Part shown: in pieces, positions 1 through 12,492 of the stretch
How the letters are laid out: the number at the start of each line of letters is the position of its first letter
How positions within the stretch are numbered: position 1 is the first letter of the stretch
Assembly: GCA_036897485.1 (NCBI GenBank)
Contig: JAYMTF010000196.1
Location: 1-46,374 of the forward strand
Reading direction: 5' to 3'
DNA from: Pelargonium nanum
Taxonomy: Eukaryota; Streptophyta; Magnoliopsida; Geraniales; Geraniaceae
Length of the DNA stretch: 46,374 bases
Position numbers and translations under genes: made by a program
The notes under the pieces: model-generated
What the model saw: the letters and a program-made list of their open reading frames with translations, nothing else
The model's database searches: none
What the model was told of the DNA's origin: nothing

Positions 1-2
1 TG

Positions 3-150
3 GTTGGACACTCTGCCGCACCTGCACCAGACTCAGTTCAGTATTCATACTTTGTTGAATACTCTGCCACACCTACACCAGTCTCAGTCCAGCATCCATA
101 CTTTGTTGGACACTCTGCCACACCTGCACCAGATCCATATCAGAGGTAAT
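3..150 (+). repeat. 51-bp coding tandem repeat, about 2.8 copies
   Basis: Units start near 3, 54 and 105. Each encodes 17 residues of the pattern V-G/E-H/Y-S-A-x-P-x-P, and the copies differ at a few positions. The repeat keeps the reading frame, so copy number could vary without breaking the protein. It continues to the left window edge, so the true copy number is unknown. Confidence 0.8.
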
Positions 151-729
151 ATTTTTATTGGATGTAGTGTATTTTTTATGTTGCATCCTACTTATCTTAT
201 TAGTAGGTGAAATGCATGCATGGTTCATGGTTTAAATTCCGCTTTGTAAGAAATCCTTTGGTTATGGTCAGGACAGTGCTTCGAGTTTGCACTCTCTTCC
301 TTGGCATCATCCCTTCTTAAGTTTAGAAGACTAAACTCCAAAATGCTAACTTCACACAGATATTTAAACTTAAGAAATGTACTAGATCAAAAAGGAATTT
401 ATGATTTACTGATGTTTATCTAGATGAATCTCATTATTTTGGAAGTGACATTACCATGGTTCTTGCAATGCTGTTATCACAGATATGGAGCCACACAGGA
501 CATGGTGTCTCATAATCAAAACATTGCCCCTGGGAATGCATATTACCCGTTACCCGTCCAGGGAGAGAATCAAACTGTTGCATGGGGTGAGGATGCTGTT
601 CATGGCTACAATCACCACACTGTCTCCACAGCACATGAGCATGCACCAGGAGAACCCGTGCCATTGGAAGCGAATAATCCTTCGGATCCTAGCTTGTCTT
701 GGGAAGCTCACTATGTGTACCACCGGTAA
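3..729 (+). CDS. 3' end of an unrecognised gene with a Pro/His/Tyr-rich repeated tail (partial)
   Basis: Two exons are visible. The first runs from the window edge to 145 in the frame starting at 3 and ends in a GT donor. The second runs 483-729 after a CAG acceptor, and the phases agree (AG|A gives Arg). The first exon encodes nearly three tandem copies of a 17-residue unit (51 nt) beginning VGHSA/VEYSA and ending YF. The second exon gives a hydrophilic tail (starts YGATQDMVSHNQN, ends WEAHYVYHR) and a TAA stop. No catalytic domain is visible and I do not recognise the family; low-complexity tails of this kind occur at the C-termini of many nuclear and RNA-binding proteins. The stop codon lies inside a donor-like GGTAAGT, so a longer spliced form is possible. 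The 5' part of the gene is outside the window. Confidence 0.55.
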
Positions 730-1684
730 GTGATGTGGCAGCAGGTGAAGCTGTATCTACAACTATTAACATGTTTTGTTTTATATGTTACAGTTTCTGT
801 ATTCAGAATGAGTTAGGTGTGCCATACATAGTTGAGTTGATTACCAGGTTGTGAATCAACATCCTTTCTTTATGAGTGAGTTGTAGTTTGCAAAAGTGTA
901 GAAATCATGAATATGAATATATGATTGTAGGTTTATGCAAGTAGTGGATAAAATAGACATTGACTCTCAGACCCTCTGCTCTCAATCTCATCCACAAACT
1001 AGGGACAAAGTTTTTGTCAAGGGACTAGAAAAAAGTCACTAACTAGGTTTTGGTCTCTCTGTCTCTGCATTTGTCTAAATTACCCCTTGGTTTTTTGAGT
1101 AGTGGCCTTGACCTTGACCTGGGTGCTCGTTGACCCATAGACATCACATAACACTATCACAGTTTGTGCAGAGAACAGATGTCCATGTGAATCAAAAAAT
1201 AAATATATAACACTTATTAATATCTCTTTAATTTCTATCAAAATAGAAAGGATGATACTTATTTTGAGATGGATAAAAGGTCACCTAGGTCTCTTGACTT
1301 TCAAAAATGACACTCAAAAGCAAACCAATGATCCTCATTTTATTTATTTATATATATTTTTAAAGGTTTGTAAAATTAATTAGCAATTATGCAGTATTTG
1401 CATGTGCTGTCGCAAATAAATAACAAAGAATTTAATAAAATAAAGATTGAGGATGAGGCAAAAAAAGCAATTGGATTGGAGGCTATCTATAATATCTGCC
1501 GCAAAGTAGCAGACAATACTTTTTTGCTGTTTCTTTTGTTACGTTGTCTTTGTTCTCTACTTTTATAGTGTACAAGATTAAAATTTAGCCGTTTGAAAAG
1601 AAACGCAACTTTTTGGCCGTTCCACTGATTTTTTTTATTTAAAAAAACAGTTAGTTTTGATTAGTAGACATTACTAATGTTTCC

Positions 1685-1726
1685 AAAAACAGGTGGCTAT
1701 GATTGAAGACCAAACCACCTGTTTTT
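1685..1726. repeat. Perfect 12-bp inverted repeat (hairpin)
   Basis: AAAAACAGGTGG at 1685-1696 is the exact reverse complement of CCACCTGTTTTT at 1715-1726, with an 18-nt loop. It may be the remnant of a tiny foldback element or a transcribed hairpin; nothing else identifies it. Confidence 0.6.
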
Positions 1727-2201
1727 ATAATCAATCTCATTATATATAGCTGTAATGTAATGTGAGATGATGAACGTGGGGACAGGACAGATGCAGATTG
1801 GACCCACTGCTTCAATATATCAATAATCAATTTTTGTGTTGCTTTCAATGATAAATTGACTGGTAATATTGAAATGTTGTGGTAATGGAATGTATAAGCC
1901 AACTGTTTATTCAGTCAAAACTGAATAATACTGGAATTTTGTTGTTGGAGACATTATGGTTTTCTAATCAACCGTGGGTTTCCGAATTATATTTAATTTC
2001 AAATAGAAATGACAGGGACAATATCAATTTTTGGTCAAATACGGGTAATATCAAATAGAGTCACAATGATTAAAACATAATAAATAAATAAATTGAAGGC
2101 ATTTGAGTCTTCATCAGCTCGAATACAAATTGAAGGTACTATAATCATTCTATGAGTCTGAAGGGTGTGAACAACTGACAACAATTGCATTTAGAGTTTA
2201 A

Positions 2202-2214
2202 GCCGACCACGTGG
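2202..2214 (+). promoter_or_regulatory. Adjoining DRE/CRT-like core and ABRE/G-box
   Basis: GCCGAC (2202-2207, the RCCGAC core bound by CBF/DREB proteins) is followed directly by CACGTG (2208-2213, a G-box/ABRE core). The composite lies about 445 bp upstream of the BON start codon. The motifs are seen directly; function in cold or ABA response is an inference from the known binding sites. Confidence 0.45.
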
Positions 2215-2550
2215 AGGCTTTGCGAATTGTCACTTCCCACCATCTTGTGAATGTTTATTCGATGGTTCTTATCAAACCATTCCTTTCCAAGCCACCTTCC
2301 TACTACTCTGCATGTACACAACAATAAAAAAAATTATATTACGAAGCTACGATGCAAACTTTAATAACACATTAATTTGTTATCAAAACAAAAACTCAAA
2401 ACGCAGATGAGCAGTAAAAGTAAATTTCATATAATAGTAATAGAACGTAAAGTAAAAACGCGGTTTCGAAAATGGAGGAGAAGACGGCATATTGGATGGA
2501 CCATGTTTTCACCAACTATGGTATAATACACACACACCAATTATCGGATA

Positions 2551-2570
2551 CTCTCTCTCTCTCTCTCTCT
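2551..2570 (+). repeat. (CT)10 microsatellite in the probable 5' UTR of BON
   Basis: Ten uninterrupted CT units about 85 nt upstream of the BON ATG. Pyrimidine-rich CT tracts are common in plant 5' UTRs and are prone to length variation. Confidence 0.9.
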
Positions 2571-2654
2571 TTTATTTACTCATTTTTCCAATTTTCTTCT
2601 CCTCTAAGTCTCCACCAAGTTCAGCTACACAATCTCTTCCTCGGCGGCCCTAAT

Positions 2655-5600
2655 ATGGGCAACTGCTGCTCCGACGCCGCCGCCGCCCACTCTGCCGTCT
2701 CCGGCACCGCCGCTTCTAACGCCCACACCAATGACGCCATCGACAACTTTCTCAACTCCCGAGGCTACCGTGGCCTCTACTCCCAGATCGAGGTCCTTCC
2801 TTTTCAGCTCTCTTTCTTGCATTTCTCAACTTTCTAGAATTTGAAGAAAACTGACTGTTAGGTGTTATTATATCTATTTTGTTCGATCAAATTCGGAGAG
2901 GTAGTGTTGCGAATAAATTGAATTGTTTGTGGAGATCTTGCGAGCTTAGGAATAGCATTTTCAGGCCCTTTTGACTTGCTTGAAGTGGAAATTGGATTTG
3001 CTTTTTCAGTTAGTAGATGAAATTAGTTCATTGTTGCGAGCTTAGGAATAGCATTTTCAGCTCCTTTTGACTTGCTTGAACTGCCTTGAACTGGAAATTG
3101 GATTTGATTTTTCAGTTAGTAGATGATATTAGTTAATTATAGCAGTGTGATCATACAGCTGCAAAGAATTTGGAGTTTTTATAGCCTGTGATGCTTAGTA
3201 ATTTTCAGTTTTGAACTTTGAATTGTTATTGTGGTGGCAGTGATTTGTTGAACATAAAAACCACATTTTATGTGCATATTGTTTACAGCTAAAATGGTGT
3301 ATGGATAATTTTAAGTATGATCTTTACGGATATATTGATGGATATAAACTTTATGATCAAACAAGTTTAGAATACGTAGACCCCAAAGGTGAGAGAATTC
3401 TTTTAGGGGGAACTAAGAGAGGTAGAGTAAAGCCTAAGTTAGCATGACAAGATGTAGTGAGGAAAGACATGATTATACTTGACTTAATAGAGGAGATGCA
3501 TTAGATAGGATGGATTGGAGGACGAAAATACGAGGAGAGGATCCCGAAAAGTTTTGATAAATGATTTGTGTAGCCGATTCCAACATTGCTAGGGAAATGA
3601 CTTGGTTGTTCTTGTTGTTGATCTTCACAATTAAAGGTTTAATCCTCTAAGTAATTTTAGTAAGGGATGATGATATAATGTTATGTTTACCATATGATTG
3701 TCTTACCAATGGAAGTGTTATCTTTATCATGTTTTTCCCCGATGTACTGTATTGACTTTTCTTCGTTTTAACAATTTGCGCAGTTGTCCTATTCTGCTTC
3801 CGACTTGCGTGATCGTGACGTGCTCTCCAAGGTTTGTCGATACTTGTTAATCAATACGAAGGACCATCAATATTCTTGTATCTTGTGTGTTATGTAGTTT
3901 TTCCAAATTATTGAATCATATCACACATATGCCTCCTTTTATTCCTGTAATTATAGATGTTAGTAGGTTTTATTAGTGCGGTTTATTGTTTATGTTTTAT
4001 TCTCTTATCAATTCTCCTTTCTTTGCTTTATTATGTCAGATCTAATCCTCAGTCAAAGTTGATTATAAATTAAAATTTAAGTTTCAGTTCTACTCTAAAA
4101 ATCAATAAAGAAAAGAATTTCATCTTTTACTGGTGCTTTATTCTCAGTTTGACCTTTTTCTTTCGGATAATCTAGATTGGATGAGATTTGTGACTGTTTT
4201 ATAAGGTTTAGTTAAAAACATTTGGCAGTTTGATACAAAAAGGAAAATTCAGGAGAAGTCTCACAAAGATTTATTATTCTTTTTGAGAGTCAGGACAAGT
4301 AGGGAGTCAGGGAAACAGTATGTCAAAAACTTGTTAAGCAGAATTTCTGTAAAATCTAGAAAGTACATATATTAAATTGTATTTTGATTTGACGATTTCA
4401 AACAGGGCATTTGGATTTTTCCTTTTAGTTCAAATTTCTCTTAGATCATTTGGAAGGAAAGAGTTTTTCATTTTTGTGAAACTTGACACATTAAGAAACT
4501 TGTTCATTTGCATTATATGATATGAAATGATTAAGAGCAGTAATTATTCCAAATTCATCCATTAGTTGATTTTATTGGAAGGATTCTCATCTTTTGCACC
4601 TGCTCTAATACATTATATGCACTTTCAGACTCGTTAAATTCTAGGTTTAGGAGCTCAAATCCCAAATTCATCTGTTGAAATTGGAAATTTAAGCATGGAT
4701 ATCTTACAATGCCATGCAAATTTAGATCTATTTGAAGAAAGGAAAAGTACAGTGGGTGACATTGCTACGATTAAAGTAATACAAACTATTATGAGTGCAA
4801 GATGAGGTTAGGAATTGCTAGTTGCTGTGTTAGTGAAAAGCATAGCTTGTAGAAGACTCCCACGGAACATTATGTTCCATAGGCATTATCTAGAGGGATT
4901 GTTAACTCTAGAATATGAGTGTGAAAATATCTTAGAATTCTTATATGCATGGCTAAATCTTGGAGTTGTTGACATGGTGATGGATGTATAACTGTAATGA
5001 TAGTTTTCATTTGAGGCATATGATCTCTGTTCTTCTCTATGGAAGAAGAATCATGTGATATTGATTAGATGTCAGATTCATGGATGAGGTTGTGCTGGTG
5101 AGGATGATCTTCCATGAAATATTGCTTACAGTAAGTTCCAGTCTTGATAAGGAACATGTTTGGTGTTCCAGGGGCATGATTTGCTGGATTGTTGGTGGTG
5201 TAGTAGGATAGCAGATAGCTCTCTTCTGAAAGAATATTGAAGATATTTTGATGAGTTCAAGTTATTTGTAGCGATGGTGGTCCTTCACTTTGGTTAACAA
5301 AAGAAAAATAAATAACGGATGTGACTGATCAGAAGCAATAGGTTGGGTATAGTAGTATAGTCAGTACTTGTTGCTGACTTGTGTTATTCATACTTCGTTA
5401 AGATGTTCATCTAGAAACTTGAGGATTTGGTAGCAGCTATGTGGTTGCTTATTTAATGTTTTTTAGAGTTAAAACTCACAGTAGTACCTTCTATTGTCAT
5501 TATCATTAAGGTATACATGATGTTTTTGACATATGTTTGGTATTTATTAATTTTATTTTACCCTTGTATCTGATTTAAGTGTCTAAGAAAGATATCTTAC

Positions 5601-8600
5601 TCTTATATGCCAACCACTTTACAAATTATGTTCCACTGTTCAATTCAGTTCATGACTTCAAAAATAGCTCTAGTGAGTAGTGATTTACAATATGAATCTC
5701 AATTTGACAACCATGTTGTACAGGGAGATGTTGCTTGTTTATTTATACTAGGAGAAGATAAGATTGTTAGTTGAATGTTGTATGCATTAATTAGAATAGA
5801 TTTTTACATAGGCATATTGTTGCCCCTCTTCTCTATGCGGAAACATGATAATCTTTATTCATATGTACAACCGCCTACTTGTCGTGCTCACCTTTTCCTG
5901 CATATTTCTCAATTTTACTGCATCACCATTAAAAGAATGTAATGATAGATTGACAAGCATGTATATCTATTGCATGTTAGACTTTAGATAAAAAGTTGGG
6001 CTCGCTAAATTGTGTACCACATCACCATTGAAATGTGTTGTGACATACATAAAAGATGTTCCACTTCGGCCATATGTTAACAAGTTTCTTGTGAATTTAC
6101 TAGTCTAATTAATAAGTCAACTCAGTCCTGTCTGTCATCACTACTGCTTTTAAGCGGAAAGTCAATCGAGAGTCGAGACTACTAAAGGAACTAGAATACA
6201 TGTATGCTTCAAAGTTCAAACAGGAAACAATTTACAAATTCGAGCATCAATGGTGCTTTGTTGTGGCTAGATTTGATATATTAACTTGTGGATGTTGCAA
6301 ACCCAAATAGTTGATCAGGCCCACATTTGGTTTTTGTATCTTATAATGCCTTTATTTATTATGCTCAGAGTGATCCCATGGTGGTTGTTTATACAAAAGG
6401 AAGAGATGGAACACTAGAGGAGTTTGGCCGTACTGAAGTAGTTCTTAATTCGCTGAACCCAACATGGATCACAAAACATACTATCATTTATCAGTTTGAG
6501 GTCGTGCAAACTTTGGTGTATGTCCTGATGCATCCTTTCTTTCGCTGTGAGTAACAACTAAATGTGGACCTTTCGATATCTTTTTAATGTACCCTGCCAT
6601 TTTTTAATCACAGGTTTCGTGTGTATGATGTTGACACTCAGTTTCACAATCATAGTGTAAAGGTAGGTCTTCCGTGATGTTATGTCTCAAAGCCTTTTTT
6701 GATAATTCATTGTATTTAATTTTAAGCTTCCTACTGCTTACTGTAAAGGTGTGTCTTTTACATTATATAAATATTTTTTGTGCTTAGAAATACAAGGATT
6801 TACATTTTCTGTCATAGCTAAGGAGTTTATTTTATATTATTTTTAAAAGTGTTTTATAATAGTTATCCTTATATTTCAGGCGTGTTTGGGAACCAACATT
6901 TCATTTGAAATACTGGATTTGAGCTAAATTAAGTGTTTGGATAACCTTAGAATTTGGATTTGTATTTGTCTTATATCCAATAGCATTGTAAACATGCCTA
7001 CAACATGGAATTTCAAATGACAGCTCTTACCTTGTCATTTGACATTTTATGATTTCCCAAACAATATATTTGTATTTGAAATACAATATTTCAAATCCCA
7101 AATTTCAAATGATGAATTTTAATTCAAATCCATGTTCCCTAACACAACCTTATTTTGTTTTAAAATTTGTATGTGATGATATTGTAAATATTTTTAGGAA
7201 TCTTGATTCTTCATTGATTTACAAGATCAAGCCTACTGAGGTTAGTGCTTTTTCCAAAATGAATGGTTTAGATCAGTGACTACATTCTTAATCTAAGAAA
7301 AATGTAGGTTTGTAAGTTATTGAGTGATATTCGAGCACACGTGTAGTGTCAGAAATGTGATTTTTTAGAAGGAAAACATTTGGTACAATCTTATACAAAA
7401 TTAGATGCATGATATTCCCACTTGGTCATGCAGTCACAAATACTTATTCTATAATGTGCTAACTTATGCAGATGCTTAAGCTGGAGGAGCAACAATTTCT
7501 TGGTGAGGCTACTTGTGCATTGTCTGAGGTATTAATGGCATCTGTTTAACTTTATGTACTTTTAATTTTTATTTATTTAGTGGACCCGCCTTAAAACTCA
7601 GAATGGTGGGAGCCTTGTGCACGCCCTTAATTCCATAAGAGAGCTTGCCATTTCTCTCATGCTCTTATTGTTCCTTTGTTTACCTTATGCATGATCGTTG
7701 GCCCAAGACTAATTATGTAGCATTTTTATTTTGGTCTGTTCAGTTTGAATGAAATAAAAATGATATGGCCTCCATCATGATGCAGTGCATGTTGATGTGT
7801 AAAATTGTGAGTGATATCGATATTTCAATATTTGTGTATGAATATTATTGCTTCTATGTTTTTCTCTCTTACAGATAGTAACCAAGTCAAATGGATCAGT
7901 GACCTTTGATCTTGTTCTTAGAGAACAGTCTACTGGGTCATCTCGTCCCTGGAATCGTGGAAAGTTTACTGTTCATGCTGAGGAATGTATTAACTCAAAG
8001 ACTACAACCGAGATGATATTCAGATGCTTGGATTTGGAATCCAAGGATCTTTTTTCAAGAAGTGTATGGTCCCCTGAGTTCTTAGTTTAGTCTTTTTACA
8101 CAAGGAGAAATGTCATTATGTCAGTGATGTTTTGATCCATGTCCCGACTTGTTATGCAGGATCCATTTTTGGTAATATCAAAAATTGTGGAGGGTGGAAT
8201 CACAATTCCAGTTTGCAAAACAGAAGTCATAAAAAATGACCTGAGACCAACATGGAAGCCTGTACATTTGAACATTCAACAAGTTGGAAGCAAGGTATGG
8301 ACAAATTTTACTTTAAAAGCCAGAATTTGTTTTAACATAGTAAATATCTGGTGTTCAGTGGTGTAGTCATACCTACGTTTCTATCCTGACGTTTGCTTTG
8401 TTTTTATCATTTTATGGCTCTCGTGGATATTCCTTATTGTAGTTACATGAATAAGGCATTTCAATGAACAGTCCCTTCTTCCTTCTCTAAAAGGAGAGGG
8501 CTATGCTGTGAGAAATTTTCTATTGTGGACATGTCTGTCATTAGTATCACTGATATTCAGTTCTCCTCACTGGCATTCATCAATTCATACAATTGCAACC

Positions 8601-11325
8601 TCTATTTTGTTGCATATGGATGTAATATATATGCATACAAGATGTGGTATTTATATTTCATCTGTAGCTCACTCGTGTTTCTACTAAATAAATCTGCAGG
8701 ATACTCCATTGATAATAGAGTGCTATAACTTCAATAGCAATGGCAAGCACGATTTGCTTGGGTAAATGGGGGCCTTGTTTCCTCTACCTTCCTTTCCCTT
8801 GTCTTCTATGTTGTCTAAATTCTGAGTTTGCCTGTTTATCTATCAGCAAAGTCCAAAAATCGCTAGTTGAATTGGAAAAGATTCACTCCTGTGGTCAAGG
8901 GGAACACTTGTTTGTACCAACTACTGTTGGACATAACCACAGCAAGGACCACAAGGTTCTAACTACGTAAAATAAGTTAATTTCCTTCCTGGACTAAAAA
9001 CTTTCACATCTAATTTCAGGTTTGCTAACTCTAATGTAGATTTTGAAGAGTGAGCTATATGTAGACAAGTTTTCTGAGAGTACTCAACATACTTTCCTGG
9101 ATTACTTGGCTGGTGGATATGAACTGAACTTCATGGTTGCTGTTGACTTCACAGGTGTGTGTCTACTCATTAAAATTATGTTACCAAGTTTTCTTGGGAT
9201 GAGTTAATTTTTTACTCCCTCCGTCCCAAAATAATTGTACACTTTCCAATTTTTGTGAAGATAAAGGATTAGTTAGTTAGAATTAAGTTTTTCCCCTTCT
9301 ACCCTCATATGCTCTTCTTCTAACAGACTCAAGGGGTCCTAACTCGTTCATTTTAAGGATGGTAATTCATGCATAACAAACTAACCAAAATAGAAAGTGG
9401 ACAGTTATTTTAGAGAATGTAGACAATTATTTTGGGACGGAGGGATGGAATATAATTTTGGTATGCAGTCCAAGTAGTCTCTTTGGGGGACAAGCTAGGT
9501 TGTAAGTTATATCTTACTGTGCAGGCTGTTAGTCTTCAAATAAAAATGTATATGTCCATTTGATATCTATCATCTAAATGGAACTCTGAAGCTTGTCTAT
9601 CTAATTTCTAAAAATTAATGGTTTCTTGGTTTGACTACCAGAAACTCCCTTTAAGTTTTATAGTCTCTTTTGTAACTGAACACAGATTTAGCATCTTCAA
9701 AACTATACTTGTACGTAGTTAATGGTTTTGTAATATCAAATCATTTAAATGGCCTGGTAACTTGGTATGTCTTGTAATTTGTGTTTTGTTAGAGAGGACA
9801 AAAGAAAACAAAAGCAAAAGCTTGTATTTATTTTGACTTCTCTAGTGAATATAGGTTCTAGGTTTACAGCCTATTCTCATGAACGAATTCTATACTTTGC
9901 TTCTTATCAGCTTCAAATGGAAATCCTCGCCTCCCTGATTCCTTGCATTATATTGATCCCTCAGGACGACCCAATGCATATCAGAGAGTGAGTAATGGTT
10001 ATTTCTATATAAATTCTTATAGATCTGTCTTTTTCATGAACATGACCAATTATCTTCTTTCTAGGCAATCATAGATGTTGGAGAGGTATTGCAGTTTTAT
10101 GATACGGACAAGCGTTTTCCTGCTTGGGGTTTTGGTGCACGGCCAATTGATGGCCCAGTCTCTCATTGTTTCAACTTGAATGGAAGTAGCACTTACTGTG
10201 AGGTAAAGCTATTGACTTTTCTTTGTTACCTTGGATTTTGCCATTTGTGTTTGTAATCAAAGCTTCTATGGAGCTAAATAATGTCTCTTTCTCTCAGGTT
10301 GAAGGAATCCATGGAATTATGATGGCATATACAAGTGCTCTCCAAAATGTTTCTCTTGCAGGGCCAACTCTATTTGGACCTGTCATTAGCAATGCTGCTG
10401 TAATTGCCCGCCAGTCTCTTGCAAGTGGTCAAAGGAAATACTATACTCTGTTAATAATAACGGTAAGAATTTTATTTTTATTTGCTAAAGAAAGGAAATT
10501 TGGAAAGCTGGGGATGATGATGATCCTAATAAGATGTCTTGTGTATATTCACATAGGGTGGTGCCATCGAAGACATTAAATTGTTGGCATCACACTTAGA
10601 ATTATAATCCTGAAGTTTGAATTATGTGGTTCCTTTGTTTTTTCTGTAGTTGCTCTTTCAGGCAATATCCTGTGTTTTTGCCACTATCGTTACATAATGC
10701 TGTAGGATGAATATGGTGTTATATCATCTTTCAAGCATTACTATGTATCCCCATTTTCCGAGTTCCTATGTACTGCTGCCATGCTCTTACATAATATTAT
10801 AACTGTATCAGGATGGAGTAGTGACGGATCTTCAAGAAACCAAAGACGCCATTGTGAAAGCATCAGACCTGCCATTGTCAATTCTCATAGTGGGAGTTGG
10901 AGGAGCTGACTTTAAAGAAATGGAGGTACATCTTTTTCACTTGTATGCTCCTTCATTGAGTGGATATCTAGTTGACGTGTACTAATTCTTCTGAATTAGT
11001 CTTGCCATACTATGGTTACATGTATACTTATCTGAAATCTGAAATTTGTTATGAAGATCTTGGACGCAGACAAGGGAGACCGACTTGAAAGCACAACTGG
11101 ACAGGTTGCTACACGTGATATAGTCCAGTTTGTTCCTTTCCGAGAAATGCAGAGTAAGTAATTCATCCTAGGCCTGGTAGCAAAATTGTATTATTATGGC
11201 TGGAAAGATGACTGACCTTTGAACTTGCAGGCGGTGTTTCAGTTGTTCAATCACTGCTAGCAGAATTGCCGGGTCAATTTTTAACCTTTATGCGAACCAG
11301 AAACATTCAACCTACTACATCTTGA
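2655..11325 (+). CDS. BON1: BONZAI-type copine (two C2 domains plus vWA), BON1/BON2-like
   Basis: Membrane-bound Ca2+/phospholipid-binding copine; Arabidopsis BON1 represses cell death and NLR immunity and acts in growth at low temperature. Sixteen exons: 2655-2792, 3784-3831, 6369-6517, 6614-6662, 7472-7528, 7875-8063, 8160-8294, 8700-8761, 8847-8955, 9040-9154, 9911-9987, 10065-10202, 10298-10462, 10812-10925, 11057-11153, 11231-11325. All junctions are GT-AG, phases close, and the total of 578 aa equals Arabidopsis BON1 as I recall it. The protein starts MGNCCSD: Gly2 is the expected myristoylation site and Cys4/Cys5 are likely palmitoylated. C2A spans about 45-170, C2B about 190-320, vWA about 340-560 with the MIDAS-like DFTASN at 348-353. 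The C-terminus [18 protein letters not shown] is typical. Residues such as [19 protein letters not shown] place it closer to BON1/2 than BON3. The large introns contain transposon relics. Confidence 0.96.
2940..3136 (+). repeat. 96-bp tandem duplication in BON intron 1
   Basis: A segment starting TGCGAGCTTAGGAATAGC at 2940 recurs at 3036. The copies are nearly identical apart from a few substitutions and a short insertion in the second copy. It lies inside the first intron with no effect on coding. Confidence 0.8.
3358..3620 (+). mobile_element. LINE (non-LTR retrotransposon) 3' end relic in BON intron 2
   Basis: Translated in one frame with a few stops, the region reads [12 protein letters not shown], then VVRKDM, LDLIEEM and a Trp-containing stretch. 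This matches the pattern GxxKRGRGRPKxxW...VxxDMxxLDLxEEMxxDRxxW at the end of plant LINE polymerase ORFs. The Thr/Val-rich end and the following TTGGTTGTTCTTGTTGTTG also resemble the usual LINE 3' terminus. It is broken by in-frame stops at three or more places and is therefore dead. Confidence 0.7.
5656..5712 (+). repeat. Solo end of the long-inverted-repeat family in BON intron 2
   Basis: This stretch (CAAAAATAGCTC... ACAATATGAATCTCAA...) is closely similar to the right terminus of the ~1.64-kb element in PAM16 intron 1 (about 23143-23192). No partner end is obvious nearby, so it is probably a fragment of another copy. Confidence 0.5.
6879..7150. mobile_element. Probable hAT-like MITE in BON intron 4
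   Basis: The two ends are imperfect inverted repeats: the left GGCGTGTTTGGGAACCAACA pairs with the reverse complement of the right end at 7131-7150. The inner parts also repeat TTTCAAATG/CATTTGAAA motifs in opposite orientation. It is about 270 bp with no coding capacity. The 8-bp flanks share only TATTT, so the target-site duplication is uncertain. Confidence 0.5.
9215..9445. mobile_element. Stowaway MITE (Tc1/mariner) in BON intron 10
   Basis: The left end CTCCCTCCGTCCCAAAATAA and the right end TTATTTTGGGACGGAGGGA are the canonical Stowaway terminal inverted repeats. A TA precedes the left end (9213-9214); the right TA copy is mutated. The element is 231 bp with no coding capacity. Confidence 0.93.
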
Positions 11326-12490
11326 CCGTGTAATTGACTGTACATATGAAAAGTAATTTTCTTTCCATGGTTTTTACATGCCATATGATATATTCTTTTT
11401 TAAACCTTGAAAGGAGTCAAGGTGCCCAATTACCATCATGGCTTCTGGGTTTTTTTTTTTGTCCTCCTAAACGAGGCTTCTTGGGCTTCACAAACTTTCT
11501 TTGAACTTCGGTGTTTACATTTGTTTGATTGTTTTGCTGATCCTGCCGTAAGGAACAGATAAATTGAAACCAGCTCGAGTGTTCGCATCTGAAGAAAAAG
11601 AAAAGTTGTTTCCTCAATTCTAGTGAAGCCAAATTGTGAACAAGTGACCATAAGACGGTGAGTTTCTTATTCTGGTTCACATCCTATGAAAATGGTTCAA
11701 TGTCAATGTGGAGCAACTTTTTGTCAGTTCTTGATAGAACATGTTGACCATTTGTTGCTCATGAGTTCATGAAAATGGAATCTATAGCTGTTATTGGCAT
11801 TGCCGTCACTTTTTGATGGTTAGTTTTCTGAGGTCTGAGGATCTGTCGGTGGAGATTTCATGAAGAAAAAATCAGCTAATTTGTTCAGTCCATTGGTAAC
11901 CTCAAATATAAGATTGTATTGCTAATTGCAAATTGCAAATTGCAATTAGGAGAGGAGAGCTAATATGTGATATGACCAACTTTATAAAAAGAAAATTCAA
12001 TTCCTAAGGTTTACGCATCCTTTGTTAGTTTCTTTCGGTGCCTAATTGAGAAGACTGAAGAGTAAAATAGGGTTTGGCAACTGCAACCAAATAATGAAGG
12101 AATATATAATATATAAATATATGCCTAAACTTTCAATATATATATAAATGTGCCTAAAATGTCTAATCAAATCTATTAAATAGGCTTACAGTCAATACAT
12201 GTTTTCCTTAACAATCTTTCCTATTTTTCCTCAAGAAAATGAGACTAGTGATGCGACAGACGTTAATCATTTCGTTATAAGGTGTAACCAAATAGCAAAA
12301 CAAGCTCAGATATGCCACGACACTCTATCTCAACACTGAATGACACTTGGAAATTGGTTACAATGCACCTCAATGTTAACTAGTAGCAAAAAGTTGCACG
12401 ACATTCCATTTTTTTTTGGGTGTTTCTAAAAATATTAGTAAGACTTAAGATTGATGTTGTTTAGAGTTCAAAAAAAGATTGATGTAGTTT
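11326..12490. other. BON 3' flank and AT-rich intergenic DNA
   Basis: This holds the BON 3' UTR (polyadenylation point not resolved) and then low-complexity AT-rich DNA with a short AATTGCAAATTGCAAATTGC repeat near 11925. Open frames, including one on the minus strand at 11417-11680, have low-complexity translations and no recognisable domain. Confidence 0.55.
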
Positions 12491-12492
12491 AT

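Larger units (their letters stand above)
730..2460. other. Intergenic region between the partial gene and BON, no gene seen
   Basis: AT-rich spacer holding the 3' flank of the upstream gene and the promoter side of BON. Reading frames here are short and lack coding character. It contains a perfect 12-bp stem hairpin (1685-1726) and a compact DRE-like/G-box site (2202-2214), listed separately. Confidence 0.6.

Noticed and set aside
7049..7279. 76-aa plus-strand frame in BON intron 4
   Set aside because: It overlaps the MITE-like element and has low-complexity Asn/Phe-rich content with no homology to copines.
11417..11680. Two overlapping minus-strand frames near the BON 3' end
   Set aside because: They lie antisense to the BON 3' UTR and derive from a poly-T/Lys-rich stretch, with no domain.
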